A stretch of DNA of 64,000 nt from Streptomyces sp. NRRL F-5727. GTDB taxonomy: Bacteria > Actinomycetota > Actinomycetes > Streptomycetales > Streptomycetaceae. The notes beneath the pieces were generated by a model. It did no database searches. It was not told where the DNA came from and saw nothing but the letters and a program-made list of their open reading frames with translations. Shown in pieces: positions 6,999 through 14,167 of the stretch (position 1 is the first letter of the stretch; each line of letters begins with the position of its first letter). Where the stretch lies: contig NZ_JOGX01000026.1 of NCBI RefSeq assembly GCF_000719555.1, forward strand, positions 1 to 64,000. The letters are read 5' to 3'. A program made the translations under genes and the position numbers.

Positions 6999-8693
6999 CT
7001 ACCGGTGTCGCCGGCGGTCTCGGTCGCGAGGCTGAGTCGAGGCTGTGCCAGGCATGCGCTGAGGAACGGGAGCGCTCGCGGCGTCAGCCGGAAGGTCTGC
7101 GGCGCGGCGCAGTCGCCAGACCAGGACGTCGCTGATCGACTCGGCGGTGCCCAGTTCGCGGTGTCCGGCTGCTTCGGAGAGCAGGGTGACGGGGTCGTGG
7201 CCGGCGGCCTCGGCCTCGGCGAGCGTGGCGGCGAGGGCCGGCCAGCCGGGCTCGGCCAGGACCTGCTCGGCCAGCTGGGGGATCGCCGCGTGCACCGCCT
7301 CGGCCTGGCGCCGCAGCAGAGGGCGGGCGAGGCGACGGCCACGCTGGTGGAGGACGGCTAGCGGGTACTCGGCGGCGGCCCGGTAGGCGGTTCGCAGGTG
7401 CTCAGCTGCTCGATGGGCGGCTTCGGCCTGCTGGGCGTGGCCCTTCCTGGCGTGCCAGTGCGCGGCGGCGGTGATGAGGAAGAACAGCATGTCGATCGCC
7501 ATGGCCGTGGTCGCGCCCTCCTCGCCGCGGCCGAGGGCCGACCCGCCATGGACCAGGTCACGGGCAGCCTGCCGCAGGGCCCGGTCGTGGCCGCGTACGG
7601 CGCGGACGTGGGACCGGGAGGCTCGCTCGAACGCCCAGGCGGCTTCTCGCAGTTCTTGCCGGGTATGGGCGGCGGAGGTTTTGGCGAGCGCGTCGAGGAC
7701 TTCGCCGGCGGCGGCGATGTACGCGGCGGCGAGGCTGTCCTCGCCGTGCTCGACGACCAGGATGGCCTGCCAGGCGGCAGCCGCCGTGCGCCGTCGCGCG
7801 GTGGCAGGCGCCCCGGCCGCCCCCGGAGCCTCGAGTCCGGTTCTGTCCTGGAGGCCGCCGCCGGCCCAGCGTTCGCGGATGCGGGGCAGTGAGAGGTCGG
7901 GGGCGAGACGCGCGCCGGGGTAGAACACCGGCTCGCCGTCCTTGTTCCGGTCGTCGGGCAGGGCGACCTTGTACCCGAGCAGGTCCCCGGAGGGAGCGGC
8001 GCGCTTCTTCACCAGGAGGCCGGCGTCGGCCAGACGGCTGAAGAACTCCTCCTCACTCTGGGCGCCGGCCACGGCCCGCCGTACGGTTTCGCGGAGTTCC
8101 TCGCGGGCGGTGCGCTCGCGTCCCTGCCGTTCGGCCTTGTGCCGTTCGGCGCTGGTGGGCCGCTGGGCGGCGGTGCCGTCGCCGGGGGCGACCTGGTGCA
8201 GGCCGAGCTCCTTCTCGATGAGCCGGGCCTCGGCCTGGGCGCGTTTGCCGGAGCGGAAGTCGTCGGGCCGGGTGCCGTCCTCGCACACGAGGGTGGCGAC
8301 GATGTGGATGTGGTCGTCTGCGTGCCGTACGGCGGCCCAGCGGCAGCCGGGCTGACCTTCGCCGGGGTCGATGCCGGTGGCGGCGACGATCCGGCGGGCG
8401 ACCTCGGCCCATTCCTCGTCGGACAGAATCCGGTCGCCGGGCGCGGTGCGGACGGAGGTGTGCCAGACGTGCTTGGCGGGGCGGGCGTGTTCCGGCAGCG
8501 CCTGGACGGGCTGGTCCAGGAGCTGTTGGAGGGCCTTGAGCGTGGCGCTCGGGTCGCGGCCGGGGTCGGGGGCCATGCCGTCGAACGAGGCGACGAGGTG
8601 CGGGTCGACGTGCTCCTCGCGCTTGCCGGGGCCGTAGAGGTAGGCGAGCAGGCCGATGGTCCGGTCGCCGGGCGGGTTGATGCTGGGGATCAT
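6999..8693 (-). CDS. Relaxase/mobilization nuclease (MobA-like)
   Basis: 564 aa. Relaxases nick DNA at oriT and stay attached through a tyrosine to start conjugal transfer. The HxDDHxH metal-binding motif is plain (residues 124-130, RHADDHIHIVATLV), and nearby tyrosines Y18 and Y20 (LLAYLYG) are nucleophile candidates. The C-terminal half is helical and Ala/Arg-rich, with the hydrophobic segment AIDMLFFLITAAAH. The start is the ATG complementary to 8691-8693, overlapping the MobC-like gene's stop as ATGA; the longer frame to 9239 is a shadow. The family (relaxase PF03432-like, MOBP-type) is inferred from the motif and the MobC neighbour. Confidence 0.85.
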   Translation of the reverse strand: MIPSINPPGDRTIGLLAYLYGPGKREEHVDPHLVASFDGMAPDPGRDPSATLKALQQLLDQPVQALPEHARPAKHVWHTSVRTAPGDRILSDEEWAEVARRIVAATGIDPGEGQPGCRWAAVRHADDHIHIVATLVCEDGTRPDDFRSGKRAQAEARLIEKELGLHQVAPGDGTAAQRPTSAERHKAERQGRERTAREELRETVRRAVAGAQSEEEFFSRLADAGLLVKKRAAPSGDLLGYKVALPDDRNKDGEPVFYPGARLAPDLSLPRIRERWAGGGLQDRTGLEAPGAAGAPATARRRTAAAAWQAILVVEHGEDSLAAAYIAAAGEVLDALAKTSAAHTRQELREAAWAFERASRSHVRAVRGHDRALRQAARDLVHGGSALGRGEEGATTAMAIDMLFFLITAAAHWHARKGHAQQAEAAHRAAEHLRTAYRAAAEYPLAVLHQRGRRLARPLLRRQAEAVHAAIPQLAEQVLAEPGWPALAATLAEAEAAGHDPVTLLSEAAGHRELGTAESISDVLVWRLRRAADLPADAASAPVPQRMPGTASTQPRDRDRRRHR

Positions 8694-9355
8694 GCCGCCT
8701 GCTGTCGTTCGAGAACGGAGGTCGCGGCGGCGTGCACGGCGTCGGCGGCCCGCCGCACGGCTGCGAGGCTTGCCTCCAGCTGGGGGACGGCGCCATCGGC
8801 ACCGGCGTTGAGGGCTTTCGTCACCTGGTTGAGGTTGCTGCCGGCCCAGCCGAGCTTGCGCCGGCTGTCGAACAGCGCGGTGAGCATGTCGCGCTCGGTG
8901 GCGATCTCGGCGCTGGTGCGGTCGAGGTCGCGGGCTGCGGCGAGGGCGGAGCGGGCGAGGAAGCCGGCGACGGTCAGGTTGCACTGGGCGGCGGCGGCGA
9001 CGACGAGCGCGTACTCGTCGTCGTTGAAACGCGTCGAGGGCTGGTGGCGGCGCTTCTTCGCGGGCGGCTGACGCGGACGCTGGCGGACACGGCGCTCGCG
9101 ACGGCGAGGCTTCGGCTTCTCCTCGTTCCCCGGCTCCGATCCGCCCCCGGTCGGAGCCTCCAGGACCTGCGCCCCCTGGTGCAGGTCCTCTCCCGCCCCT
9201 TCGGGGGCGGGTACGGCGGAAGCTTTGCTTCCGCCCCAACTTGCTCCGTCGGAGACCGAGTTGTCGTCAGCCGAACCATGCGGCAGAAGTGAGGACACGG
9301 CCGTCGGGAGCGGACGGCCGTCACCGGAATCGGAGCAGGGAGGGGTGGCGGACAT
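8690..9355 (-). CDS. MobC-like relaxosome accessory protein
   Basis: 221 aa. The N-terminal half is low-complexity and very basic (PRRRERRVRQRPRQPPAKKRR). Residues about 105-220 resemble MobC: RFNDDEYALVVAAAAQ..LTVAGFLARSALAAA, a ribbon-helix-helix-like DNA-binding part, then a helical region with NLNQVTKALNAG. MobC proteins melt oriT for the relaxase. Start ATG 9355 has GAAGGA upstream. It overlaps the relaxase start by 4 nt, so the two are made together. Confidence 0.75.
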   Translation of the reverse strand: MSATPPCSDSGDGRPLPTAVSSLLPHGSADDNSVSDGASWGGSKASAVPAPEGAGEDLHQGAQVLEAPTGGGSEPGNEEKPKPRRRERRVRQRPRQPPAKKRRHQPSTRFNDDEYALVVAAAAQCNLTVAGFLARSALAAARDLDRTSAEIATERDMLTALFDSRRKLGWAGSNLNQVTKALNAGADGAVPQLEASLAAVRRAADAVHAAATSVLERQQAA

Positions 9356-9436
9356 GGGGTTCCTTCGGAGACGGGGCGCTTGGGTAAACGGGGCGGTGGC
9401 CCGGCGAGGCCGGGCCACCATCGGGAGAGCCGTGGT

Positions 9437-9628
9437 TCAGCAGCAGAGCCTGCACCGGGAGTAGTGGCGAGAGAGCGCCCGTCCCATGTTCAGCTTCACG
9501 CCCTTGGCGATCCGGCTGCTCGCCTTCGCCGGGTTGCTCCCCTCGTGCTGGGCAGCGTGGCTGTTCAGGATGGCGAGGTCATTCTTGAAACCGGCCTTTA
9601 TCCGGTTGAAGCGGTCGCAGGTCTTCAT
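9437..9628 (-). CDS. Small basic Cys-ended hypothetical protein (63 aa)
   Basis: 63 aa, MKTCDRFNRIKAGF...; strongly basic, with Cys at residue 4 and a C-terminal CRLCC. Its ATG overlaps the stop of the DUF2637 gene as ATGA, and AAAGGAG precedes it, so it is a genuine coupled gene. Basic residues suggest nucleic-acid contact, and the Cys residues could bind metal. No family recognised. Confidence 0.6.
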   Translation of the reverse strand: MKTCDRFNRIKAGFKNDLAILNSHAAQHEGSNPAKASSRIAKGVKLNMGRALSRHYSRCRLCC

Positions 9629-10530
9629 CGAGCAGCTCCTTTGGAGGAAGTAGAGGCCGGGGTGGCGGCCCGTACGAGGGCCAGGACCGGGGTCAGATGT
9701 TCGTTGCTGAGCGGGATCTCGTGGCTGCGCATGATCTTCCGGAGCTGGGCTCGGGTGATCTGGGCGTTGCCGTCCTCTCTCAGGACGTCGGGCACGTGGG
9801 GGAGGACCAGCTCGACCACCTGCTGGTGTGACAGGCGCTTGGGCCCGGTTCGGGACTGCCGGCTCGCCTGTACCCGAGCGTGCACCGTCCCCGGGCGAGC
9901 CGGACCGTTTCGCGTCCGCCGACGGACAGGTCTCGGGGTTGGTCCGGGTTCGGCTTCCGGTCCGGGTCCGGGGTCCGGGTTCGGGCGGTGGTCCGGGGCT
10001 GGTCCGGGTTCCGGGGTTGGTCCGGGTTCGGTCTCCGGTCCGGGTTCGGGGTCCGGGTTCGGGCCCGGCGGCCGGTCTTCGGAGATCCGGACCTTCTCCT
10101 CATGTGGCAGGGGACGGGCGACGCGTTGGTGGATCTGCCGCATCAGCACCCCGAAGGCGAGCATGCTGGCGGTGGGCGGGACTGCGGCGACGACGTAGTC
10201 CAGGTGAGGCACAGGCTCTGGGGTCGCGCCGCTGACGCCGAGGACGTTGAGGGCGATCGAGCCGATGGACCCGGTGGCGGTCACGCCGATCGCCCACCAG
10301 TCCGTCCGTCGGCGCAGACCCGCGCGGAACATCAGCAGCTCACCCGCCACGATGAAGGCGTCGAGGGTGGCCGGCCAGGCCCAGGCTCTGATGGGGGAGT
10401 TGTCGAGGCCGTGTCGTGCGGCGACTTCCGCCAGGTGCGCGTAGGAGAGCCAGAAGCCGGACCCCGTCAGCACCGCGATCACCATCACGGCTGCGGTCAA
10501 GGCGTATCGGTCCGCGGTCTCCTCGGTCAA
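9625..10530 (-). CDS. DUF2637 (Spd-like) membrane protein
   Basis: 301 aa. The N-terminal about 125 residues match DUF2637: an opening helix AAVMVIAVLTGSGFWLSYAHLAEVAARHG, AWAWPATLDAFIVAGELLM, a third helix with GSIGSIALNVLGVSG, and DYVVAAVPPTASMLAFGVLMRQIHQ. That is four membrane helices. A long Pro/Gly/Asp/Glu repeat linker follows (about 150-200), then a cytoplasmic basic helical domain. DUF2637 proteins occur in actinomycete integrative elements and resemble the spread (Spd) proteins of mycelial plasmid transfer. TTG start at 10530 with GAAAGG upstream. Confidence 0.8.
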   Translation of the reverse strand: MTEETADRYALTAAVMVIAVLTGSGFWLSYAHLAEVAARHGLDNSPIRAWAWPATLDAFIVAGELLMFRAGLRRRTDWWAIGVTATGSIGSIALNVLGVSGATPEPVPHLDYVVAAVPPTASMLAFGVLMRQIHQRVARPLPHEEKVRISEDRPPGPNPDPEPGPETEPGPTPEPGPAPDHRPNPDPGPGPEAEPGPTPRPVRRRTRNGPARPGTVHARVQASRQSRTGPKRLSHQQVVELVLPHVPDVLREDGNAQITRAQLRKIMRSHEIPLSNEHLTPVLALVRAATPASTSSKGAAR

Positions 10531-10581
10531 CAGGTGCCTTTCGTTCGGTGGTGGAAGCGTGGAGGGGGCGGCTGGGAAGGC

Positions 10582-11196
10582 TCATGCCGCCTTCCGCAGG
10601 GCGTCGATCAGGTCGCCCGTCTGTGCCTGTCGGGGGACCGGACAAAACGTTTCTTCCGTGGCGTCGGCCTCGTCGTCGTCCGGGTCCGCCGGCGTCCAGT
10701 AGCGGTCGCGGTCCGTGATGGCGTGGCCGGCGTCTCGCAGAAGGTCGCGGGCATGGTCGAGGTCGACGGCGAGGACGTAGGAGAGGCGCTCGGGAGTCCA
10801 CTTGCGGACGTAGGCATGGCGGGCGACGGCGTCTCGCTCGGCGGCGGTGAGGAACACGTCCCGGCCCATGATCGCGGCGCGCACTCGGGCGTAGTCGAGG
10901 CGCTTGGCGACCTTGGCGTGCCAGGGCCGGCGCTCGTCTCGGGTCAGTCCGCCCCACATGCCCCAGCGGATGTCGTTGTCGAGGGCGTGGGTGAAGCAGT
11001 CCTGGCGGACGGGGCACCGGTGGCAGAACGACTTCGCCTCGGCGATGTCGGAGAGGGCGCGCGGCGCCGAGAAGAACAGCCGGTCGGCGTCGTCGGCTTC
11101 CAGGTCCCGGCAGGCTCCGCGGGCGTGCCAGGAGATGTCGGCGATGCCTCGTACGGGCGGGGTCGGGCTGCTGGCGTTGGTGGTGATGTGGCGCAT
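10582..11196 (-). CDS. WhiB-family iron-sulfur transcription factor
   Basis: 204 aa. Four cysteines at 29, 58, 61 and 67 (..GACRD.., FCHRCPVRQDC) have the WhiB spacing for a 4Fe-4S cluster, and GMWGG at 79-83 is the family turn that contacts sigma. The C-terminal part (about 90-204) is longer than in most WhiB proteins and includes an acidic DPDDDEADATEE stretch. Starts at ATG with GGAG upstream. WhiB genes on actinomycete plasmids and phages are usual; this one likely regulates the element. Confidence 0.9.
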   Translation of the reverse strand: MRHITTNASSPTPPVRGIADISWHARGACRDLEADDADRLFFSAPRALSDIAEAKSFCHRCPVRQDCFTHALDNDIRWGMWGGLTRDERRPWHAKVAKRLDYARVRAAIMGRDVFLTAAERDAVARHAYVRKWTPERLSYVLAVDLDHARDLLRDAGHAITDRDRYWTPADPDDDEADATEETFCPVPRQAQTGDLIDALRKAA

Positions 11197-11310
11197 GGGT
11201 GTCTCCAGGGGATGCCGCCGGGTTGGCAGGAGCGGCGCGGCACGCGAAGGTGGTGGTCGGCGCGCGGCTGGGGCGGGCGGCGAGAAGCAGGTGAGGGATT
11301 CCGGGGGCCG

Positions 11311-12075
11311 TCAGGCGGCGGCGCGGAAGCGGCGGTCGGGGCCGCCGAGGTGGACCGGGGTGCACATGCCGGACAGGCGGGAGAGGACGCGGTCGCCGAT
11401 CTTGTCGCGCAGGACGGGCTGGCGAGGGTCCATGTGCTCGGTGCGGACCGGCGGCAGGTTGGTCGTGATGATCGTCGGCCGGCGGTGCTCCGAGCGCCAG
11501 TTGAGCAGGCGGAAGGTGATCTCCTCGGTCCACTCGGTGCTCTTGGCGGCGCCGAGGTCGTCCAGGAGCAGCAGCGGCACGCGGACGATCCGGCGCAGCA
11601 GGTACTCGGGATCGAGTCCGTTCCGGGCCCGCATCGCGCCGTAGAGGTCCGCTGCGGTCGTCGCCTGCCACCGCACGCCGCACCCCGCGGCGGTCAGCGC
11701 GCGGATCGCCCCGTACGCCTCGTGGGTCTTGCCGGCGCCCGTGGGCCCCCACAGCAGCAGGCTGCGGCCGTGGGTGATCTCCCTCTGGCCGGCCCGGCCG
11801 ACGTGGGGCGCGAGGGCGTTGGCGGCGTGGCCGACCGCCGCGTCGGCGATGGAGCGTACCCAGCGGGCGACGTCCGGATGCTCGGTCTGAGCGGCGCGGT
11901 ACTCGTACGGGATGCGCTCCTGGGCGGCGTCCAGGGCTGGGTTCGGCTCAGGACGTTCGGCGAGCGGCCCAGTGGCGTTCGGGTCGATGCCCCGCTCGGC
12001 GAGCTTGCGCTGCATCCAGGCCATCGCCGGGTTGTCGGCGGCCGTCTGAGGGTCGTCGAGGCGAGAGCGGATCAC
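11311..12075 (-). CDS. DnaC/IstB-like ATPase (helicase-loader type)
   Basis: 254 aa, an AAA+ ATPase of the DnaC type. Walker A GPTGAGKT is at 110-117, Walker B LLLLDDLG at 168-175, and sensor-1-like TIITTNLPP follows. The GTG start overlaps the preceding gene's TGA as GTGA. A DnaC-like loader beside a replisome organizer is a standard replication module of phages and integrative elements. An IstB role is unlikely because no IstA is present. Confidence 0.8.
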   Translation of the reverse strand: MIRSRLDDPQTAADNPAMAWMQRKLAERGIDPNATGPLAERPEPNPALDAAQERIPYEYRAAQTEHPDVARWVRSIADAAVGHAANALAPHVGRAGQREITHGRSLLLWGPTGAGKTHEAYGAIRALTAAGCGVRWQATTAADLYGAMRARNGLDPEYLLRRIVRVPLLLLDDLGAAKSTEWTEEITFRLLNWRSEHRRPTIITTNLPPVRTEHMDPRQPVLRDKIGDRVLSRLSGMCTPVHLGGPDRRFRAAA

Positions 12076-13139
12076 AGGGCGACTCCGAAGGTCCCGGTCG
12101 GGGCGGTGGGGTTGAGGTACGGGGTGTAGGCGGGGGCGGCGGCGGCCCAAGGGCCCGCGCCGGAGGCGGAGGACGCCGCCGAGTTGACCACCTCGTTGAC
12201 GAGGCTCGGCAGGACGCTCGGGTGCAGGCCCTTGGCCCGCAGGCGGTCGAGCGAGGGTCGTAGCGCATCGGGCTCGAAGCCCTCGTCCAGCAGCTGGCGG
12301 ATCTCCTTGCCCAGGTGCCCGAGGAACGTCTTCGGCGGACGGCGGCTGCATCCGCGGAGGTACTCCGCCATCAGCCGCTTCGCCGACCACTCGCCCGCCT
12401 CGGCGGACTCCAGCACCTGCTCCGAGGAGGGGACCGGCGCGGGCGCCTCGCGCCCCCTACGGGAAGATCCAGGATCCAAGATCCTAGATCCAGTACCGGA
12501 ACCCTCAGTGAATGTGGCCTCCGTCACGCCATCAGATCCAGCGATATCGCTCTGAACTGCGACTTTTTCGGATCCTCGCCAGAGGGCAGGCCCTTCCGGC
12601 GAAGTGGCCTCCATCACGCGAGGGGTTGAGGGAGTGATGGGGGCCTCTTTGGCGCCAGGGGCCGGCGGATCAGCCAGCATGAGGTCGTCGTGAGGGCTCA
12701 TGAAGGCGGGCGCCGCCAGGTCGCCCTCGCGGCGGCCGAGGTGGCCCTGCGCCGGGCACGCGCGGGTGCCGCATTCGCCGCAGGGCTTCTTGGCCTCGTG
12801 GAGCGGGCAGCGCGGCAGGCGGGACACCGAAGGGCGGTTGATCTTCTGGTGACGATCCCACGTGACGATGTGCAGCCACGTCTTTCCGTCGCATCCGGTG
12901 TATCGGCAGATCAGGCCGCGTTCGGCCAGCTGCTCCAGGTCCTGGGCGACGTGCGCTGGGGTGTGGTCGGGGCGCAGGGCCCACAGCCGCCCGGCGATCA
13001 CGGCTGGCAGGTCGCGGTGCCGGCCCGCGTCATCGGCCTGGGTGAGCAGGCCGATGAAGGTCAGTACGGCTGTCACGGGGACGGAGGCGAGGTCCTCCGA
13101 CTCCCAAGCCTCTGGCTTGATCGTGCGGATGCGGGCCAT
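12072..13139 (-). CDS. Replication initiator/replisome organizer-like protein
   Basis: 355 aa starting MARIRTIKPEAWESEDLASVPV, a typical opening of actinobacterial phage and element replication proteins. Residues 1-115 form a winged-helix fold (VTAVLTFIGLLTQADDAGR..., CRYTGCDGKTWLHIVTWDRHQKIN). A Cys-rich stretch (CPLHEAKKPCGECGTRACP) may bind zinc. A long linker and a C-terminal helical domain (about 245-320) follow, resembling DnaD-like regions. It is coupled to the downstream ATPase and to a 36-aa upstream gene by 4-nt overlaps. Confidence 0.75.
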   Translation of the reverse strand: MARIRTIKPEAWESEDLASVPVTAVLTFIGLLTQADDAGRHRDLPAVIAGRLWALRPDHTPAHVAQDLEQLAERGLICRYTGCDGKTWLHIVTWDRHQKINRPSVSRLPRCPLHEAKKPCGECGTRACPAQGHLGRREGDLAAPAFMSPHDDLMLADPPAPGAKEAPITPSTPRVMEATSPEGPALWRGSEKVAVQSDIAGSDGVTEATFTEGSGTGSRILDPGSSRRGREAPAPVPSSEQVLESAEAGEWSAKRLMAEYLRGCSRRPPKTFLGHLGKEIRQLLDEGFEPDALRPSLDRLRAKGLHPSVLPSLVNEVVNSAASSASGAGPWAAAAPAYTPYLNPTAPTGTFGVAL

Positions 13140-13249
13140 CAGACCTCACCGCCGCGCCGGCGAGCCGGACGGTTCGTGACAGCCGTGTCCGCAGTGGGCT
13201 CCACGGGCCCGGTCCCAGAAGACGGGGTTCCGCGCAGGGCCGTGCTCAT
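13139..13249 (-). CDS. Coupled 36-aa leader gene of the replication operon
   Basis: A 36-codon gene (MSTALRGTPSSGTG...RRRGGEV) with AAGGAG upstream, ending in TGA that overlaps the ATG of the initiator-like gene (ATGA). The protein is small, Thr/Pro-rich and ends in a basic tail. It may serve mainly to couple translation, or be an accessory peptide. No family recognised. Confidence 0.55.
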   Translation of the reverse strand: MSTALRGTPSSGTGPVEPTADTAVTNRPARRRGGEV

Positions 13250-13260
13250 GCAAGACTCTC

Positions 13261-13273
13261 CTTGTAGTACAAG
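13261..13273 (-). promoter_or_regulatory. Perfect 13-bp operator overlapping the start of the replication operon
   Basis: CTTGTA-G-TACAAG is a perfect palindrome lying directly on the 5' side of the Shine-Dalgarno sequence of the 36-aa gene. The form (GTA..TAC core) resembles GntR-family operators, and actinomycete elements are commonly silenced by a GntR repressor. No GntR gene sits in the module itself. Confidence 0.5.
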
Positions 13274-13369
13274 CCGCTCCGGTGTTGCCCCGTAGGAAGG
13301 GCCGGTGCGGTGGTGACGGGTCGCCTGTCCGCCGTTGGCTCGGCGGAAAGGTAGGACTCTTCGCATTCC

Positions 13370-13399
13370 GGCGCCCGGGAGTTGGCTCTCCTGGGCGCC
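13370..13399. terminator. 12-bp hairpin in the control region
   Basis: GGCGCCCGGGAG and CTCCTGGGCGCC form a stem (one G-T mismatch) around TTGGCT. It lies in the upstream region of the minus-strand replication operon. It may be a terminator or attenuator. Confidence 0.45.
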
Positions 13400-13822
13400 G
13401 CGGCGTTTCTAGGTGCTTGCTCGGATCCTCATGTCGCTCTTTCGCCGGTCGCCGGGCTGCCCGGCGGGGGACGACTAACATACGTAGAGCACCGGCGCAA
13501 GTCCATACTTTGCACTAGTTTTCGTCACTGTCCGTGTGGGGCGCGGTGCCCCGAGGTGAGGGGTCAGGGCCGTAGGTGCCCGCCTCCGTCTACCACTCAA
13601 CGGAAATGATCTTCTTTCTCCTTGCCTCGATGGCGGGGCGATCGCGCCGCCGATCTGGTGATGTCCAGGATTTAAGCCCGCTCGGGATTCATCGTCAACG
13701 CCATCTCAGGACACGTTTACGCGCGTAGAAACGGGGGGTTCCGGAAGGTTCTGGGCAGCGGTCTGGGTGTCAACTTGCCTTTTCTGTAAGGGTGGGTGGC
13801 GGGAGGGTGGTCGTCGAGAGTT

Positions 13823-13843
13823 GGTCGTGAAGAGGTCGTGAAG
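13823..13843. repeat. Direct repeat GGTCGTGAAG x2
   Basis: GGTCGTGAAG occurs at 13823-13832 and 13834-13843, an 11-bp period, with a partial copy (GGTCGTCGAG) about 15 bp upstream. The spacing is one helical turn, as in iterons or tandem operator half-sites. Confidence 0.5.
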
Positions 13844-13868
13844 GCGCCGGGGGTGCGCAGAGAGAAAA

Positions 13869-13890
13869 AACCGGCAATTAATTGCCGGTT
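13869..13890. promoter_or_regulatory. Perfect 22-bp palindrome (operator 1)
   Basis: Arms AACCGGCAATT and AATTGCCGGTT, perfectly complementary, with an AT-rich centre. It is the first of a tandem pair and is likely a protein-binding site. Confidence 0.6.
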
Positions 13891-13894
13891 TCGG

Positions 13895-13916
13895 AACCGG
13901 AAAATCCTTGCCGGTT
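13895..13916. promoter_or_regulatory. Related 22-bp inverted repeat (operator 2)
   Basis: AACCGG-N10-CCGGTT, of the same total length and outer arms as the palindrome at 13869-13890, shifted by 26 bp. The right arm context TTGCCGGTT is repeated in both. Confidence 0.5.
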
Positions 13917-14053
13917 TATTGTCCGATTCGAGCGGATCGCGTCTCTATTGCCCCTCGGTCTTTTGCCTACGGGAACGTAGGTAGATGTGGGGCGCGTCAC
14001 CCTGTGGAAGGAGGTGATCCTGGCCACCGAAAATGATCTCGTACTCTGGAGTA

Positions 14054-14101
14054 GAGGCAGGGGAGGGCCGGCGCGTATCGCGCAAGGTCCCCCCTCTTTT
14101 T
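14054..14101 (+). terminator. Intrinsic terminator before the XRE regulator
   Basis: A long imperfect stem: GAGG..GGGGA pairs with TCCCC..CCTC, an inner GCGCG-TAT-CGCGC hairpin closes it, and TTTTT follows. This is a strong rho-independent terminator on the plus strand, 66 nt before the ATG at 14168. It would end a short upstream transcript or attenuate the regulator. Confidence 0.75.
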
Positions 14102-14167
14102 GTTGCCTCCGCTCGGGGAAGTTAGCCCTCAATGCGAGGGGAAGCACACGATGATCGAGGAGAGCGG

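Larger units (their letters stand above)
13400..14053. other. Gene-free control region, less GC-rich, with repeats
   Basis: No convincing gene. Contents: AT-richer tracts around 13480-13520 and 13610-13640, where promoters of the minus-strand operon may lie; an 11-bp-period direct repeat at 13823-13843; two 22-bp inverted repeats at 13869-13890 and 13895-13916; and a perfect 12-nt Shine-Dalgarno match at 14008-14019. It may contain an origin or the regulatory switch of the element. Confidence 0.5.
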
